From: Antarctobacter albus
GTDB taxonomy: Bacteria; Pseudomonadota; Alphaproteobacteria; Rhodobacterales; Rhodobacteraceae
DNA: 64,000 bases
Direction of reading: 5' to 3'
Assembly: GCF_900101505.1 (NCBI RefSeq)
Contig: NZ_FMZI01000018.1
Location: forward strand, 1-64,000
The notes under the pieces are model-generated. The model saw only the letters and a program-made list of their open reading frames with translations. It was not told the origin of the DNA and did not search any database. A program made the translations under genes and the position numbers. Position 1 is the stretch's first letter. Every line of letters begins with the position of its first letter. Positions 17,396-25,998 of the stretch are shown piece after piece.

Positions 17396-18649
17396 ATGCC
17401 CAGCCTGTGCCGCGATTGCCTGACCCAGTTCGACACCGGACCCCGCTGCCCGGCCTGCGGGCGGCCGCGGGTGATCTCTCATGCCGAGCTTTGGGATCTC
17501 TCCATTGCCCACATGGACTGTGATGCCTTTTATGCAAGCGTTGAAAAGCGCGACAACCCGGAACTGGCCGACAAGCCGGTGATTATCGGCGGCGGCCGGC
17601 GCGGAGTCGTCTCGACGGCCTGTTATGTCGCCCGGATTCGCGGCGTGCGATCCGCGATGCCGATGTTCAAGGCGCTGGAGCTCTGTCCTGACGCCGTCGT
17701 GGTCAAGCCGCGCATGGCCGTCTACGCCGAGGTCTCGAAACAGATCCGCGCCATGATGGAGGAACTGACCCCCGCCATCGAACCGCTGTCGCTGGACGAG
17801 GCATTCCTCGACCTCACCGGCACAGCGCGGCTGCACGGCGCGCCGCCCGCTGTCATGCTGGCAAAACTGGTCAACCGGATGAAATCCGACCTGGGCGTGA
17901 CCGGCTCCATCGGCCTTTCCCACAACAAGTTCCTGGCAAAGATCGCCAGCGACCTCGACAAGCCGCGCGGCTTCGCGGTCATCGGTGCGGCAGAGACGCA
18001 GGATTTCCTGCGCCCCAGGCCCATCCGCCTGATCTGGGGTGTCGGGCAGGCCACCCAGGGCGCTCTGGAAAAGGCCGGCATCCGCACCTTCGAGGACCTG
18101 CTGCGCTGGGATCAGCGTGACCTGACCGCCCGTTTCGGCTCTATGGGTGAGCGGCTCTGGCACCTGGCGAGGGGCGAGGACAAGCGCCGCGTGACGCGCA
18201 ACGCGCCTATGAAATCCATCTCGAACGAGACCACCTTCAACGAGGATACCGCGGACGCAGAGATCCTGGACGGGCATCTCTGGCGGATGGCGGAAAAGGT
18301 CGCGGACCGGGCCAAGGCCAAGGGCGTGGCGGGCCGGGTGGTGACGCTGAAACTGCGGAAATCGGATTTCCGGATCGTGACGCGCCGCACCGCCCTGCCC
18401 GGCGCCACCCAGATCGCAGACCGGATCTATCGCACCGCGCGCGGGCTGTTCGACCAGATGCCGCCCGGCCAGCCCTACCGGCTGATCGGCGCGGGCATTT
18501 CCGACCTGGTGCCAGAGGCGCAGGCGGATGTTTCGGGCGACCTGCTGGACCCGCAGGCCGAAACCCGCGCCAAGGCCGAGCGCGCCACGGATGCGATCCG
18601 GGCACGCTTTGGCGACGGGGCCATTCTCAAGGGCCGCGCGCTCAGGTAG
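17396..18649 (+). CDS. dinB: DNA polymerase IV with N-terminal zinc-ribbon-like extension
   Basis: Y-family translesion polymerase. The 417-residue product has the catalytic HMDCDAFYASVE block (about residues 39-50), SLDEAFLDLTG with the second acidic pair, the VTGSIGLSHNKFLAKIAS motif and helix-hairpin-helix/little-finger domains to the end. It begins with an extra about 38 residues containing CRDC and CPAC pairs (residues 5-22), which look like a small zinc ribbon. I keep ATG 17396 because of this conserved-looking block; starting at the catalytic MDCDAFY would cut into the fold. Divergent from the NUDIX gene, with 34 bases between starts. Confidence 0.93.
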   Translation: MPSLCRDCLTQFDTGPRCPACGRPRVISHAELWDLSIAHMDCDAFYASVEKRDNPELADKPVIIGGGRRGVVSTACYVARIRGVRSAMPMFKALELCPDAVVVKPRMAVYAEVSKQIRAMMEELTPAIEPLSLDEAFLDLTGTARLHGAPPAVMLAKLVNRMKSDLGVTGSIGLSHNKFLAKIASDLDKPRGFAVIGAAETQDFLRPRPIRLIWGVGQATQGALEKAGIRTFEDLLRWDQRDLTARFGSMGERLWHLARGEDKRRVTRNAPMKSISNETTFNEDTADAEILDGHLWRMAEKVADRAKAKGVAGRVVTLKLRKSDFRIVTRRTALPGATQIADRIYRTARGLFDQMPPGQPYRLIGAGISDLVPEAQADVSGDLLDPQAETRAKAERATDAIRARFGDGAILKGRALR

Positions 18650-18673
18650 CGCGCGTCCGGAAACCGCCTGGCT

Positions 18674-19003
18674 TCACGCCCCGCGGCGCATCAGGTCGTC
18701 TTCCTCGCCGGTGGCGTCATAGCCAAAGGCCTCCAGCCCCGCTTCCAGGTTGTCGGCCAGGTGCGGGGTCCCGATCAGGTAATCCGCCGTTGGTGTCGTC
18801 GCCTCGGCCACGGCGGTGCCATAGGCCTCGTCCCAGTCCTCGGCGTCAAAGGCGCCCCGGCCGATCCACATGACCGCGACCAGCGCCGCCTGTTCCTCTT
18901 CGTCCATCCGGTCGATCAACCCGCGCAACTCGCCCTCCGCGCGGCTCAGCTCGCGCGCCATGACGATGACCGCGGCCACCTTCCTTGGGCTGATGTTCTG
19001 CAT
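18674..19003 (-). CDS. DUF3775 domain protein
   Basis: A 109-residue acidic protein. The block ISPRKVAAVIVMARELS, then DEEEQAALVAVMWIGRGAFDAEDWDEA and ATTPTADYLIGTPHLADNLEAGLEAFG matches the DUF3775 family, whose function is unknown. Convergent with dinB. Confidence 0.78.
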   Translation of the reverse strand: MQNISPRKVAAVIVMARELSRAEGELRGLIDRMDEEEQAALVAVMWIGRGAFDAEDWDEAYGTAVAEATTPTADYLIGTPHLADNLEAGLEAFGYDATGEEDDLMRRGA

Positions 19004-19065
19004 TTCGCGTCTCCTTCTCTGTCATCGACAAGAGATGACGCGAAAAGAGGAGTCAAACCTTGATC

Positions 19066-19797
19066 TTACGCAAACAGCCGATAGTACAGCCAGTCCGGCA
19101 GAAACCGGCTGCCCCGGAACAGCCAGGAAAAGCCGCGCGGAAAGGCCCTCTGGAACCCCTGCCCGGACATGTGCCGGAAACAGATCTCTGCCGCCTTTTC
19201 CGGGTCCATGATGAAGGGCATGGCAAAATCGTTCTTGTCGGTCAGCCGGGTGCGGATATAGCCCGGCACCAGCAGCTGCACCTGGACCCCGGTCTTGCGC
19301 AGGTCGGCGTACAGCGATTGCGCCAGCACCATGACCCCCGCCTTCGACGAGACATAGGCCGCCGCCCCCGGCAGGCCGCGATAGCCCGACAGCGATCCGG
19401 TCAGCACGAAATGCCCCCGGTCGCGCGCCACGAATCGCGGCACCACGACTCCTGCCAGGCGCATCGCCCCGGTGAAATTCACATCTGCCATCGTGTTGGC
19501 GCGCTCCGCGTCCCAGTCCTGCGCCCCGAAGGGCCAGTAGGCGCCGGCCACCTGGATCACCCCGTCGATCTCCCCGATCCGCTCCGCCACGGTCTCCAGT
19601 GCTTCGGCGTCGGTCACGTCGACCACTTCCACCTGCGCCCGCGTCGGCAAACCTTCCGCCAGCGCCCGCAGGCTCTCTTCGCTCCGCGCGCTCAGGATCA
19701 GTTCGACACCCGCCTTGCTCAGACGCCGCGCCAGCGCCGCGCCCAGCCCCTCGCTGGCGCCAACCAGCCAGTACCGCTTGCCGGTCCAGTCCCTCAC
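19066..19797 (-). CDS. Short-chain dehydrogenase/reductase, last gene of the RpoE-linked operon
   Basis: A 243-residue SDR enzyme. Nucleotide-binding glycine motif is VGASEGLGAAL near residues 10-20; the active site is Ser in LTGSLSGYRG and YVSSK (Tyr-x-x-x-Lys). The GTG start at 19797 overlaps the stop of the DUF3833 gene (GTGA), indicating coupling; a longer frame upstream only shadows that gene. In Rhodobacter sphaeroides a homologous SDR sits in the RpoE-dependent operon next to rpoE-chrR. The substrate is unknown; a fatty acid or lipid keto group is a reasonable guess. Confidence 0.88.
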   Translation of the reverse strand: MRDWTGKRYWLVGASEGLGAALARRLSKAGVELILSARSEESLRALAEGLPTRAQVEVVDVTDAEALETVAERIGEIDGVIQVAGAYWPFGAQDWDAERANTMADVNFTGAMRLAGVVVPRFVARDRGHFVLTGSLSGYRGLPGAAAYVSSKAGVMVLAQSLYADLRKTGVQVQLLVPGYIRTRLTDKNDFAMPFIMDPEKAAEICFRHMSGQGFQRAFPRGFSWLFRGSRFLPDWLYYRLFA

Positions 19798-20360
19798 GCG
19801 GCCTCCTTGCGCCGCATGGTCGCCACCAGCTCGGCCACAGTGATGCCGAACTTGCGGAACTGCGACCGGTTCACGATGGTCCCGTTGGGCGCCAGATACA
19901 TCCAGTCCACCGTGTCCAGCACGTGCCCGCCGGCGTCCTCGGGCAGGCGGATGCGATAGCGCAGCCGCACCGAGGGGCCGCTCTGCTGGCCCTCTCCTTC
20001 GCCCACCACGTCCGGCGCGGTCGCGCGGATCCGGCCATCGTTGCCCAGCGTCAGTTTCCATTGGCGATGCTGCTCGGCCCCGGACTCATAGCGGAAATGC
20101 TCGTCCATGACGCCCTGATTGCCGTCCCAGCGGGCCTCGAACTCGCCGACGAAACGTGAGGTGACACGCCCCGTCGGCCCATAGATCACGCCTTCGCAGA
20201 TCAGCGGGCCGTTCAGGTGGGTGCGCAGGTCGAACCGCGTGCCCGTGTCATCCGCATAGTCGGCGGGCGACTGCCCCAGAAAGCCAAAGCGGCGCTGGCG
20301 CAACAGGACAAGCGCCAGCACGATCAAAGCGCCCAAGAGGGTATAGAGGAATGCAGTCAT
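19794..20360 (-). CDS. DUF3833 family membrane-anchored protein
   Basis: 188 residues with one N-terminal membrane helix (residues 3-20) and a lipocalin-like soluble part containing FDLRTHLNGPLICEGVIYGPTGRVTSRFVGEFEARWDG, typical of DUF3833. Function unknown. The start ATG overlaps the stop of the DUF1365 gene by one base; the stop overlaps the SDR start. Part of the predicted RpoE-controlled lipid-stress operon. Confidence 0.85.
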   Translation of the reverse strand: MTAFLYTLLGALIVLALVLLRQRRFGFLGQSPADYADDTGTRFDLRTHLNGPLICEGVIYGPTGRVTSRFVGEFEARWDGNQGVMDEHFRYESGAEQHRQWKLTLGNDGRIRATAPDVVGEGEGQQSGPSVRLRYRIRLPEDAGGHVLDTVDWMYLAPNGTIVNRSQFRKFGITVAELVATMRRKEAA

Positions 20361-21145
20361 CACGATGCCTTTCTGATGGCCTCGGGCGCGGGGCCGCCGC
20401 TGACCTCGCGCGCGGGCGGTTCAGGACGGGTGCGATAGCGCGCGCCCTTCCACCACAGTTTGAGGGCCTGCCAATGGATCAGCGCCAGAACCCGCCGCGC
20501 ACCGAACGGCCGCCGCAGGGCGGACAGCAGGATGGCCCGGTCGGTCAGAGGTGCGCGCGGCCCGCAGAGCGTGGCGATCACGCCGCCCTTGTCATGGGTA
20601 AAGTCGATCCAGACCCCGACACGATCCGCGCGGATGTCGAACCGAAAGGTATAGCCCCCGGCGATGGGCTGGAACGGCGAGACATGAAACAGCTTTTTTG
20701 CCTCGATCCGGTCGCTGGGCGTGATCGGCGAGCCGTCGGCATGGGCACAGAGATAGCAATGCCGGTCGCCAAAGGTATTCGTCACCTCGGCAATCACCGC
20801 CCGCAACGCGCCCCCGTCATAGGCCAGCCAGAAGGACACCGGGTTGAACACGTGGCCCAGCAGGCGCGGCTGCGCCAACAGCATCAGCGGCCCGTCAAAG
20901 GCGATCCCATGCGCGTCCAGCACCTCGCGCGCCCAGGATGGCCCCTGCCCCTGCCCCGGCGCGCCGCCGTGGTCCCTGTCCTGCACCGAGGTCAGGTTGC
21001 CCCGATTGCGCGAAAACAGGCGTGGGCCGCGCGCATCGGCCTCGGCGTCCAGCAGGACGTAGTCGACCGAATAGCGAAAGGCATTGGCCACATCGCCCTT
21101 CCGCCCGTGGTAGGAATGGCCCCGGATCAGGTCGAGACTGCTCAT
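20360..21145 (-). CDS. DUF1365 domain protein
   Basis: 261 residues beginning MSSLDLIRGHSYHGRKG, with NPVSFWLAYD and NTFGDRHCYL motifs characteristic of DUF1365. The family almost always neighbours an FAD amine-oxidase-like gene and, often, a cyclopropane fatty acid synthase, and is thought to act on membrane fatty acids. The start overlaps the stop of the FAD oxidoreductase gene by 4 bp (ATGA). A longer frame upstream is out-of-frame overlap only. Confidence 0.9.
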   Translation of the reverse strand: MSSLDLIRGHSYHGRKGDVANAFRYSVDYVLLDAEADARGPRLFSRNRGNLTSVQDRDHGGAPGQGQGPSWAREVLDAHGIAFDGPLMLLAQPRLLGHVFNPVSFWLAYDGGALRAVIAEVTNTFGDRHCYLCAHADGSPITPSDRIEAKKLFHVSPFQPIAGGYTFRFDIRADRVGVWIDFTHDKGGVIATLCGPRAPLTDRAILLSALRRPFGARRVLALIHWQALKLWWKGARYRTRPEPPAREVSGGPAPEAIRKAS

Positions 21146-22437
21146 GCCACCGCCTTGACCGGTCCCCGGGCCAGGATGGCATCGGCCACGTCCGCCGCGC
21201 TGGCCAGCCCGTCCTCGTGAAAGCCGTTCTTCATCCAGGCACCGCAGAACCATGTCCCGCTTTCGCCGTTCATCGCCGCGATCTCGCGCTGCGCCTGCAG
21301 GGCGCCCTGATCGTAGACCGGGTGCCGCAATGTGACCTCGTCGTGGATCAGCTCGTCACGGATCGCACGGGTGGAATTCAGCGTCACGAAGAGCGGATCG
21401 TCCTGCGGGATCGGCTGCAGGCAGTTCATCCAATAAGTCAGGTCGATGCAGTTCATCTCTTTCCTGGGCGCCTCGGTATAGTTCCAGGACGACCAGCAGG
21501 CCCGGCGCCGCGGCATCAGCGAGGTATCGGAATGCAGCACCACGCGGTTCGGCTGATAGGCGATCTTCTCCAGCGCCGCCCGTTCCGCCGGGCGCGCATC
21601 CGACAACAGCCGCAGCGTGTCATCCGAATGCGTGGCAAAGACCACCTCGTCAAAACTTTCCCACTCACCACCCTCAAGCCGCACCTCGACCCCGGCGGTG
21701 GTCCGCCTCACGCCGCCAACCGCTGCGCCCAGCCGCAGGTCCACCCCCTGCCGCATCAGCGCGGCACCCAGCCGCCAGACATATTCCACCGACCCGCCCT
21801 GCACCGTGTACCACTGGTGCTGACCGGTATGGCTGAGCAGGGCGTGGTTCTCGAAAAAGCGGATCAGCGCATAGGCCGGGAAGTCCAGGATCTTGTCCGT
21901 GGGCGTCGACCAGATCGCACCGGACAGCGGCAGCAGGTAGTAGTCGCGGAACCAGTCCCCTGTCCCCATGCCCTCCAGGAAATCGCCCAGCGAGACAGAA
22001 GGGTCCCGCGCCGCATCCAGCGCGCGCGAGTTGAATTTCATGATGTCCCGGATCATCGCCAGGAACCGCGGGTTCAGCGCGTTGCGCTTCTGGGCAAAGA
22101 CGGCGCGCAGGTCCCGCAGCCCGTATTCCATCGCCCCGCCGCGCAGGCTGGCGGAAAAGCTCATGTCCGACTTCGCCACCGGCACCTCCAGCCGCTCGAA
22201 CAAAGAGGTCAGCAGCGGGTAGTTGGCATAGTTGAACACGATGAACCCGGTATCCACCGGCTGAGTCCCGTCCTTGCCCGCCAGCTTCGTCCGGGCATGA
22301 CCGCCCAGGCGCGGTTCCGCCTCGATCAGGGTGACACGGTGCTGCTCGCCCAGCATGTGCGCGGCCCCCATGCCCGAGATCCCGCCACCGATCACGGCGA
22401 TCCTGCGTGCGGCGGTGCTGCTGGCTTCGAATGGCAT
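21142..22437 (-). CDS. FAD-dependent amine-oxidase-like protein, first gene of RpoE-linked operon
   Basis: 431-residue flavoprotein with the ADP-binding GGGISGMGAAHMLGE motif near residues 15-30, the GGHARTK loop, and the C-terminal FAD-closing segment GESGTWFCGAWMKNGFHEDGL. The Rhodobacter sphaeroides counterpart is in the RpoE operon next to rpoE and is associated with singlet-oxygen response and modification of unsaturated fatty acids (furan/methylated lipids). ATG 22437 chosen because a candidate RpoE promoter lies just upstream and the N-terminus then fits the family. Leads the coupled chain FAD - DUF1365 - DUF3833 - SDR. Confidence 0.9.
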   Translation of the reverse strand: MPFEASSTAARRIAVIGGGISGMGAAHMLGEQHRVTLIEAEPRLGGHARTKLAGKDGTQPVDTGFIVFNYANYPLLTSLFERLEVPVAKSDMSFSASLRGGAMEYGLRDLRAVFAQKRNALNPRFLAMIRDIMKFNSRALDAARDPSVSLGDFLEGMGTGDWFRDYYLLPLSGAIWSTPTDKILDFPAYALIRFFENHALLSHTGQHQWYTVQGGSVEYVWRLGAALMRQGVDLRLGAAVGGVRRTTAGVEVRLEGGEWESFDEVVFATHSDDTLRLLSDARPAERAALEKIAYQPNRVVLHSDTSLMPRRRACWSSWNYTEAPRKEMNCIDLTYWMNCLQPIPQDDPLFVTLNSTRAIRDELIHDEVTLRHPVYDQGALQAQREIAAMNGESGTWFCGAWMKNGFHEDGLASAADVADAILARGPVKAVA

Positions 22438-22475
22438 GGTCTGTCCCGTTCCCTGAACTTGATGGTCTTTCCACC

Positions 22476-22505
22476 TTGTTACGGCCAGACACCCCGCGCG
22501 GATGA
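22476..22505 (-). promoter_or_regulatory. Candidate RpoE promoter of the FAD/DUF1365/DUF3833/SDR operon
   Basis: On the minus strand TCATCC (22505-22500), 18 bases, then TAACAA (22481-22476). It matches the TGATCC and TAAGA-like elements known for Rhodobacter RpoE, with one mismatch at -35. The start site would fall about 30 bases before the ATG. Confidence 0.6.
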
Positions 22506-22537
22506 AAAAAGCCCGGAAAACATTTTTTCGCATCCGG

Positions 22538-22567
22538 TGATCCGAACCCGCACCCCCTGCGTATTCC
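22538..22567 (+). promoter_or_regulatory. Candidate RpoE autoregulatory promoter of rpoE-chrR
   Basis: TGATCC (22538-22543), 18 bases, then TATTCC (22562-22567). The -35 is a perfect match to the Rhodobacter RpoE element; the spacing is identical to the divergent promoter at 22505-22476. Transcription would start near 22572-22575. Confidence 0.65.
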
Positions 22568-22676
22568 TGATATGTTTGGCGCGACTGAACCTCTCGACAC
22601 CCGCGACGCTACGTCCATTGCGGCTTCGGCGATCAACCGGCATGTCAGGGGCAATGACCGTGACAAGGCCAAACCC

Positions 22677-23237
22677 GTGAGCGCAGGGACCGCAGACGAG
22701 AATGCCCCGGACTGGGCGGCGGTGCTGATCCGCATCCGCGACAACCGCGATGAAGCGGCCTTTGTCGCGTTGTTCCGGCACTTCGCGCCCCGGGTAAAGG
22801 CCTTCCTCATGCGCTCGGGCGCCGATGCCGCCCAGGCAGAGGAATGCGTCCAGGACGTCATGGCCACCGTCTGGCAGAAGGCGGCACAATTCGATCCGGC
22901 GCGCGCCTCGGCCGCGACATGGATCTTCACCATCGCGCGGAACCGTCGGATCGACGCCCTGCGCAAACAGAAACGACCCGAGCCCGAGGATCTGCCCTGG
23001 GGCCCCGAGGCAGAACCGGACCAGGAAGACCGGCTGGGCCTGCAACAGGAAACGGAACACCTGGGAGAGGCGCTTGCCTCTCTCCCCGCGAAACAGCGGG
23101 ACCTGATCGAAAAGGCCTATTTCGGCGATCTCACCCACAGCGAGATCGCCGAGGCCACCGGGCTGCCGCTCGGCACGATCAAGTCCCGCATCAGACTGGC
23201 GCTACAGCGCCTCAGACACGCTATGGACAGGAAGTGA
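22677..23237 (+). CDS. rpoE: ECF sigma factor RpoE (singlet-oxygen response, ChrR-controlled)
   Basis: Extracytoplasmic-function sigma factor of the RpoE-ChrR group. Region 2 is seen in FVALFRHFAPRVKAFLMRSGADAAQAEECVQDVMATVWQ and ATWIFTIARNRRIDALRKQ; region 4 in LPAKQRDLIEKAYFGDLTHSEIAEATGLPLGTIKSRIRLALQRLR. I prefer the GTG at 22677 (186 residues), which gives the usual family N-terminus just before DWAAVLIRIRDNRDEAAF. An ATG at 22572 would add 35 residues but lies at the predicted transcription start. Located 7 bases before chrR, probably one operon, with a TGATCC promoter that suggests autoregulation. Confidence 0.92.
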   Translation: MSAGTADENAPDWAAVLIRIRDNRDEAAFVALFRHFAPRVKAFLMRSGADAAQAEECVQDVMATVWQKAAQFDPARASAATWIFTIARNRRIDALRKQKRPEPEDLPWGPEAEPDQEDRLGLQQETEHLGEALASLPAKQRDLIEKAYFGDLTHSEIAEATGLPLGTIKSRIRLALQRLRHAMDRK

Positions 23238-23244
23238 TGCTTCG

Positions 23245-23892
23245 ATGACGACGATCCGACACCACCTGACCGACGACCTCATCATGGGATATTCCGCGGG
23301 CACCCTGCCCGAGGCCGTCAATCTCATCATCGCCACCCACGTCTCGCTTTGCGACGATTGCCGCGCTGCGGTCGAGGCGCACGACGCGCTTGGCGGCGCC
23401 GTTCTGGACGCGACAGAGGCCGAGACGCTGGACGACGGCTGTCTCGACGCCACGCTGGCAATGATCCGGGCGATGGACGCCCCCACGCCGCGCGACATCG
23501 CAATGCCTCGGGATGCGATCGCCCCGGCGCCTCTGCTGGATTACATCGGCGGGTCTCTGGAAGCGGTGAAATGGCGCCCCGTGGGCATGGGTGTCAAACA
23601 GGCGATCCTGAAAACCTCGCCCGAGGCGACCGCGCGCCTGCTCTACATCCCCGCGGGCACGGCCATGCCCGATCACGGCCACCGCGGTCTGGAACTGACG
23701 CTGGTCCTGCAAGGCGCCTTCCAGGACGACGAGGGCTATTTTGCGCGCGGCGACATCGAAATCGCCGATGCAGAGCTGCACCATACCCCGGTCGCGGACA
23801 TCTCGCAGGATTGCATCTGCCTCGCGGTGACCGACGCGCCGCTCAGGCTCAAGGGCCTGGCACGTCTCGCCCAGCCCTTCCTCAACATCTGA
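23245..23892 (+). CDS. chrR: ChrR, zinc-binding cupin anti-sigma factor
   Basis: Cytoplasmic anti-sigma factor that holds RpoE inactive and is released in response to singlet oxygen. 215 residues. The N-terminal zinc anti-sigma domain has all four ligands, His6, His32, Cys36 and Cys39 (THVSLCDDC), at the positions known in Rhodobacter sphaeroides ChrR. The C-terminal cupin carries His144, His146, Glu150 and His179 or His180 as metal ligands, plus the CIC pair (Cys190, Cys192) near the end. Full-length and apparently functional. Confidence 0.95.
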   Translation: MTTIRHHLTDDLIMGYSAGTLPEAVNLIIATHVSLCDDCRAAVEAHDALGGAVLDATEAETLDDGCLDATLAMIRAMDAPTPRDIAMPRDAIAPAPLLDYIGGSLEAVKWRPVGMGVKQAILKTSPEATARLLYIPAGTAMPDHGHRGLELTLVLQGAFQDDEGYFARGDIEIADAELHHTPVADISQDCICLAVTDAPLRLKGLARLAQPFLNI

Positions 23893-23931
23893 GCGCCCGC
23901 GCGCACCGCCCGGACCTGCGCCCAGCCTGTT

Positions 23932-24076
23932 CCCCGGAGCCCTCCCTCGCTTGATGCCGAAAAGAGACGGAGCGTCCGGCGATGCAAGGGGCCGCAGGCC
24001 CGCGCTCGCGCGGCTTGCCCTTGCATAGCCGGACGGTCTGTCTCAGGCAACAAGAAAGCGAGGGAGGGCGCCGGGG
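23932..24076. repeat. 145-bp imperfect palindrome between chrR and lpdA
   Basis: Two long arms fold on each other. The outer arm CCCCGG-x-GCCCTCCCTCGCTT (from 23932) pairs with the complementary sequence ending at 24076. A looser middle follows, then CGTCCGGC-x-ATGCAAGGG (23973-23990) pairs with 24018-24035. The loop 23991-24017 itself folds through GCCCGCGC and GCGCGGC. No open frame of note. It could be an RNA element, a mobile miniature repeat or a 3' structure of chrR. Single copy within this window. Confidence 0.65.
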
Positions 24077-24158
24077 CACATGGCGATGCTTGTTCCTTGG
24101 TGACTCCGGAAGCGAAAAACAGGCGCAGCCTGTCGCAAAGGGTCGGCGGGCGGGCGCC

Positions 24159-24178
24159 TTTGCGGCGCAAGCCGCAAA
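24159..24178. other. Small perfect hairpin
   Basis: TTTGCGGC (24159-24166) pairs with GCCGCAAA (24171-24178) around a GCAA tetraloop. It lies within the gene-free 359 bases between chrR and lpdA; no gene is seen in that stretch besides this hairpin, the 145-bp palindrome and the lpdA terminator. Confidence 0.5.
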
Positions 24179-24207
24179 CAGTCCCGTCCCGGCGGCCCGG
24201 CAAACGA

Positions 24208-24231
24208 AAAGGGCGGGAAACCCCGCCCTTT
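24208..24231. terminator. Terminator at the end of the pyruvate dehydrogenase operon
   Basis: Perfect 10-bp stem AAAGGGCGGG (24208-24217) and CCCGCCCTTT (24222-24231) with a 4-base loop, 20 bases past the lpdA stop on the minus strand. A-rich on the left side, so it reads into T's on the minus strand. Confidence 0.78.
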
Positions 24232-24251
24232 CCAACAGCCCTCTCAGGCGC

Positions 24252-25988
24252 TCATTTCTTGCGCTTCTTCGGCGGCATCAGGTCGGTGATCGTGCCCTCG
24301 AACATCTCGGCGGCAAAGTTCACCGTCTCCGACAGCGTCGGGTGCGGGTGGATCGTGTGGCCCAGGTCCACCGCGTCCGCCCCCATCTCGATGGCCAGCG
24401 CCGCCTCCGAGATCAGGTCGCCCGCATTGGTGCCCACGATGCAGGCGCCGATCACCCGGTCGTCCTCGGGATCGAACAAGAGCTTGGTCACACCCTCGCT
24501 GCGCCCGTTCGACAGGCTCTTGCCCGAGGCCGCCCAGGGGAACACGCCCTTCTCGTACTTGACGCCCTTCGCCTTGGCCTCGGTCTCGGTCAGCCCGCAC
24601 CAGGCCACTTCCGGATCCGTGTAGGCCACCGAGGGGATCAGCTTGGCATCGAAATGCCGCTTTTCCCCGGCACAGACTTCGGCCGCGACCTTGCCTTCGT
24701 GCACCGCCTTGTGCGCCAGCATCGGCTGGCCCACCACGTCACCGATGGCAAAGATATGGCTCACACCGGTCCGCTGCTGGCTGTCCACGCCGATGAAACC
24801 ACGGTCGTCCACCGCAACACCGGCCTTCTCGGCGTCGATCAGCTTGCCGTTCGGCTTGCGCCCCACGGCCACCAGCACCTTGTCGAAGGTATCGGAAAAG
24901 CTCTCGCCCTTGTCGTCCTCGAAGGTCACTTTCAGCCCGGCATCCGAGGCCTCGACCGCCGTCACCTTGGTCTTGAGGAAGATGTTCTCGTACCGGCCCT
25001 TGATGCGGGTCATCAGCGGCTTGACGATGTCCTTGTCGGCGCCCGGAATGATCTGGTCCATCAGTTCGACCACGGTGATCTTCGATCCCAGCGCGTCATA
25101 GACACAGGCCATCTCCAGCCCGATGATCCCGCCGCCCAGCACCAGCATCCGTTGCGGGATGTCGGCCAATTCCAGCGCGCCGGTCGAGTCGATCACGCGC
25201 GGATCGTCATGCGGGATGAAGGGCAGCGCCACGGGTTCCGACCCGGCGGCGATGATGCACTGGTCAAAGGAGACGGTCTTGACCCCGTCCTCGCCCTGCA
25301 CCTCGATCATGTTCGGCCCGGTAAACTTGCCATAGCCGCGCACGATTTGCACCTTGCGGCCCTTCGACAGGCCGTCCAGCCCGCCGGTCAACTGGCCGAC
25401 AACGCCATCCTTGAAGCCACGCAACTCGTCCAGGTCGATCTCCGGTTTGGAGAACCTGATCCCGTGCGCGCCCATCTCCTCGGCCTCGGTGATGACCTTG
25501 GCAACGTGCAACAGCGCCTTGGACGGGATGCAGCCGACGTTCAGGCAGACACCGCCCAGCGTCGGGTTGCGCTCGATCATGACCACCTTCTTGCCAAGGT
25601 CGGCGGCACGGAAAGCCGCCGAATAGCCGCCGGGGCCAGAGCCCAGCACAACCACCTCGGCATGCACATCGCCGGGGCCGCTGGCGCTGCCGGTGGCCGC
25701 CACGGATTTCGGCGCCTCGGCCGCGGGGGCCTCGTCCTTCGGCGCCTCCGCACCGGCATCCGCGCCTTCCAGCACCAGGATCACCGATCCTTCGCCGACC
25801 TTGTCGCCTTCCGAGACCTTGATTTCCACCACCTTGCCCGCGGCGGGCGAAGGCACTTCCATCGTGGCCTTGTCGCTTTCCAGTTCGATCAGCGGGTCTT
25901 CCTCGCTGACTGTGTCGCCCACGCTGACCAGGATCGCAACGACGGGCACCTCGGTGAAATCACCGATATCGGGTACTTTGACTTCCAT
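24252..25988 (-). CDS. lpdA: Dihydrolipoyl dehydrogenase (E3) with N-terminal lipoyl domain
   Basis: E3 of pyruvate dehydrogenase, re-oxidising dihydrolipoamide with FAD and NAD. 578 residues, longer than the usual 465 because an N-terminal lipoyl domain is fused on: [10 protein letters not shown] (about residues 38-47) holds the lipoyl-lysine. After a Pro/Ala linker comes the flavoprotein with [21 protein letters not shown], the redox disulfide [12 protein letters not shown], an NAD-binding GGGIIGLE and the C-terminal HPHPTLSE with the catalytic histidine. Start ATG 25988 has a TGAGG site just downstream of the aceF stop. Last gene of aceE-aceF-lpdA. Confidence 0.95.
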   Translation of the reverse strand: MEVKVPDIGDFTEVPVVAILVSVGDTVSEEDPLIELESDKATMEVPSPAAGKVVEIKVSEGDKVGEGSVILVLEGADAGAEAPKDEAPAAEAPKSVAATGSASGPGDVHAEVVVLGSGPGGYSAAFRAADLGKKVVMIERNPTLGGVCLNVGCIPSKALLHVAKVITEAEEMGAHGIRFSKPEIDLDELRGFKDGVVGQLTGGLDGLSKGRKVQIVRGYGKFTGPNMIEVQGEDGVKTVSFDQCIIAAGSEPVALPFIPHDDPRVIDSTGALELADIPQRMLVLGGGIIGLEMACVYDALGSKITVVELMDQIIPGADKDIVKPLMTRIKGRYENIFLKTKVTAVEASDAGLKVTFEDDKGESFSDTFDKVLVAVGRKPNGKLIDAEKAGVAVDDRGFIGVDSQQRTGVSHIFAIGDVVGQPMLAHKAVHEGKVAAEVCAGEKRHFDAKLIPSVAYTDPEVAWCGLTETEAKAKGVKYEKGVFPWAASGKSLSNGRSEGVTKLLFDPEDDRVIGACIVGTNAGDLISEAALAIEMGADAVDLGHTIHPHPTLSETVNFAAEMFEGTITDLMPPKKRKK

Positions 25989-25998
25989 CGTCCTCACC

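Noticed and set aside
22572-22676. Upstream ATG extending rpoE by 35 residues
   Set aside because: It coincides with the predicted transcription start and the extra residues do not match the family, so the GTG at 22677 is preferred, though not proven.
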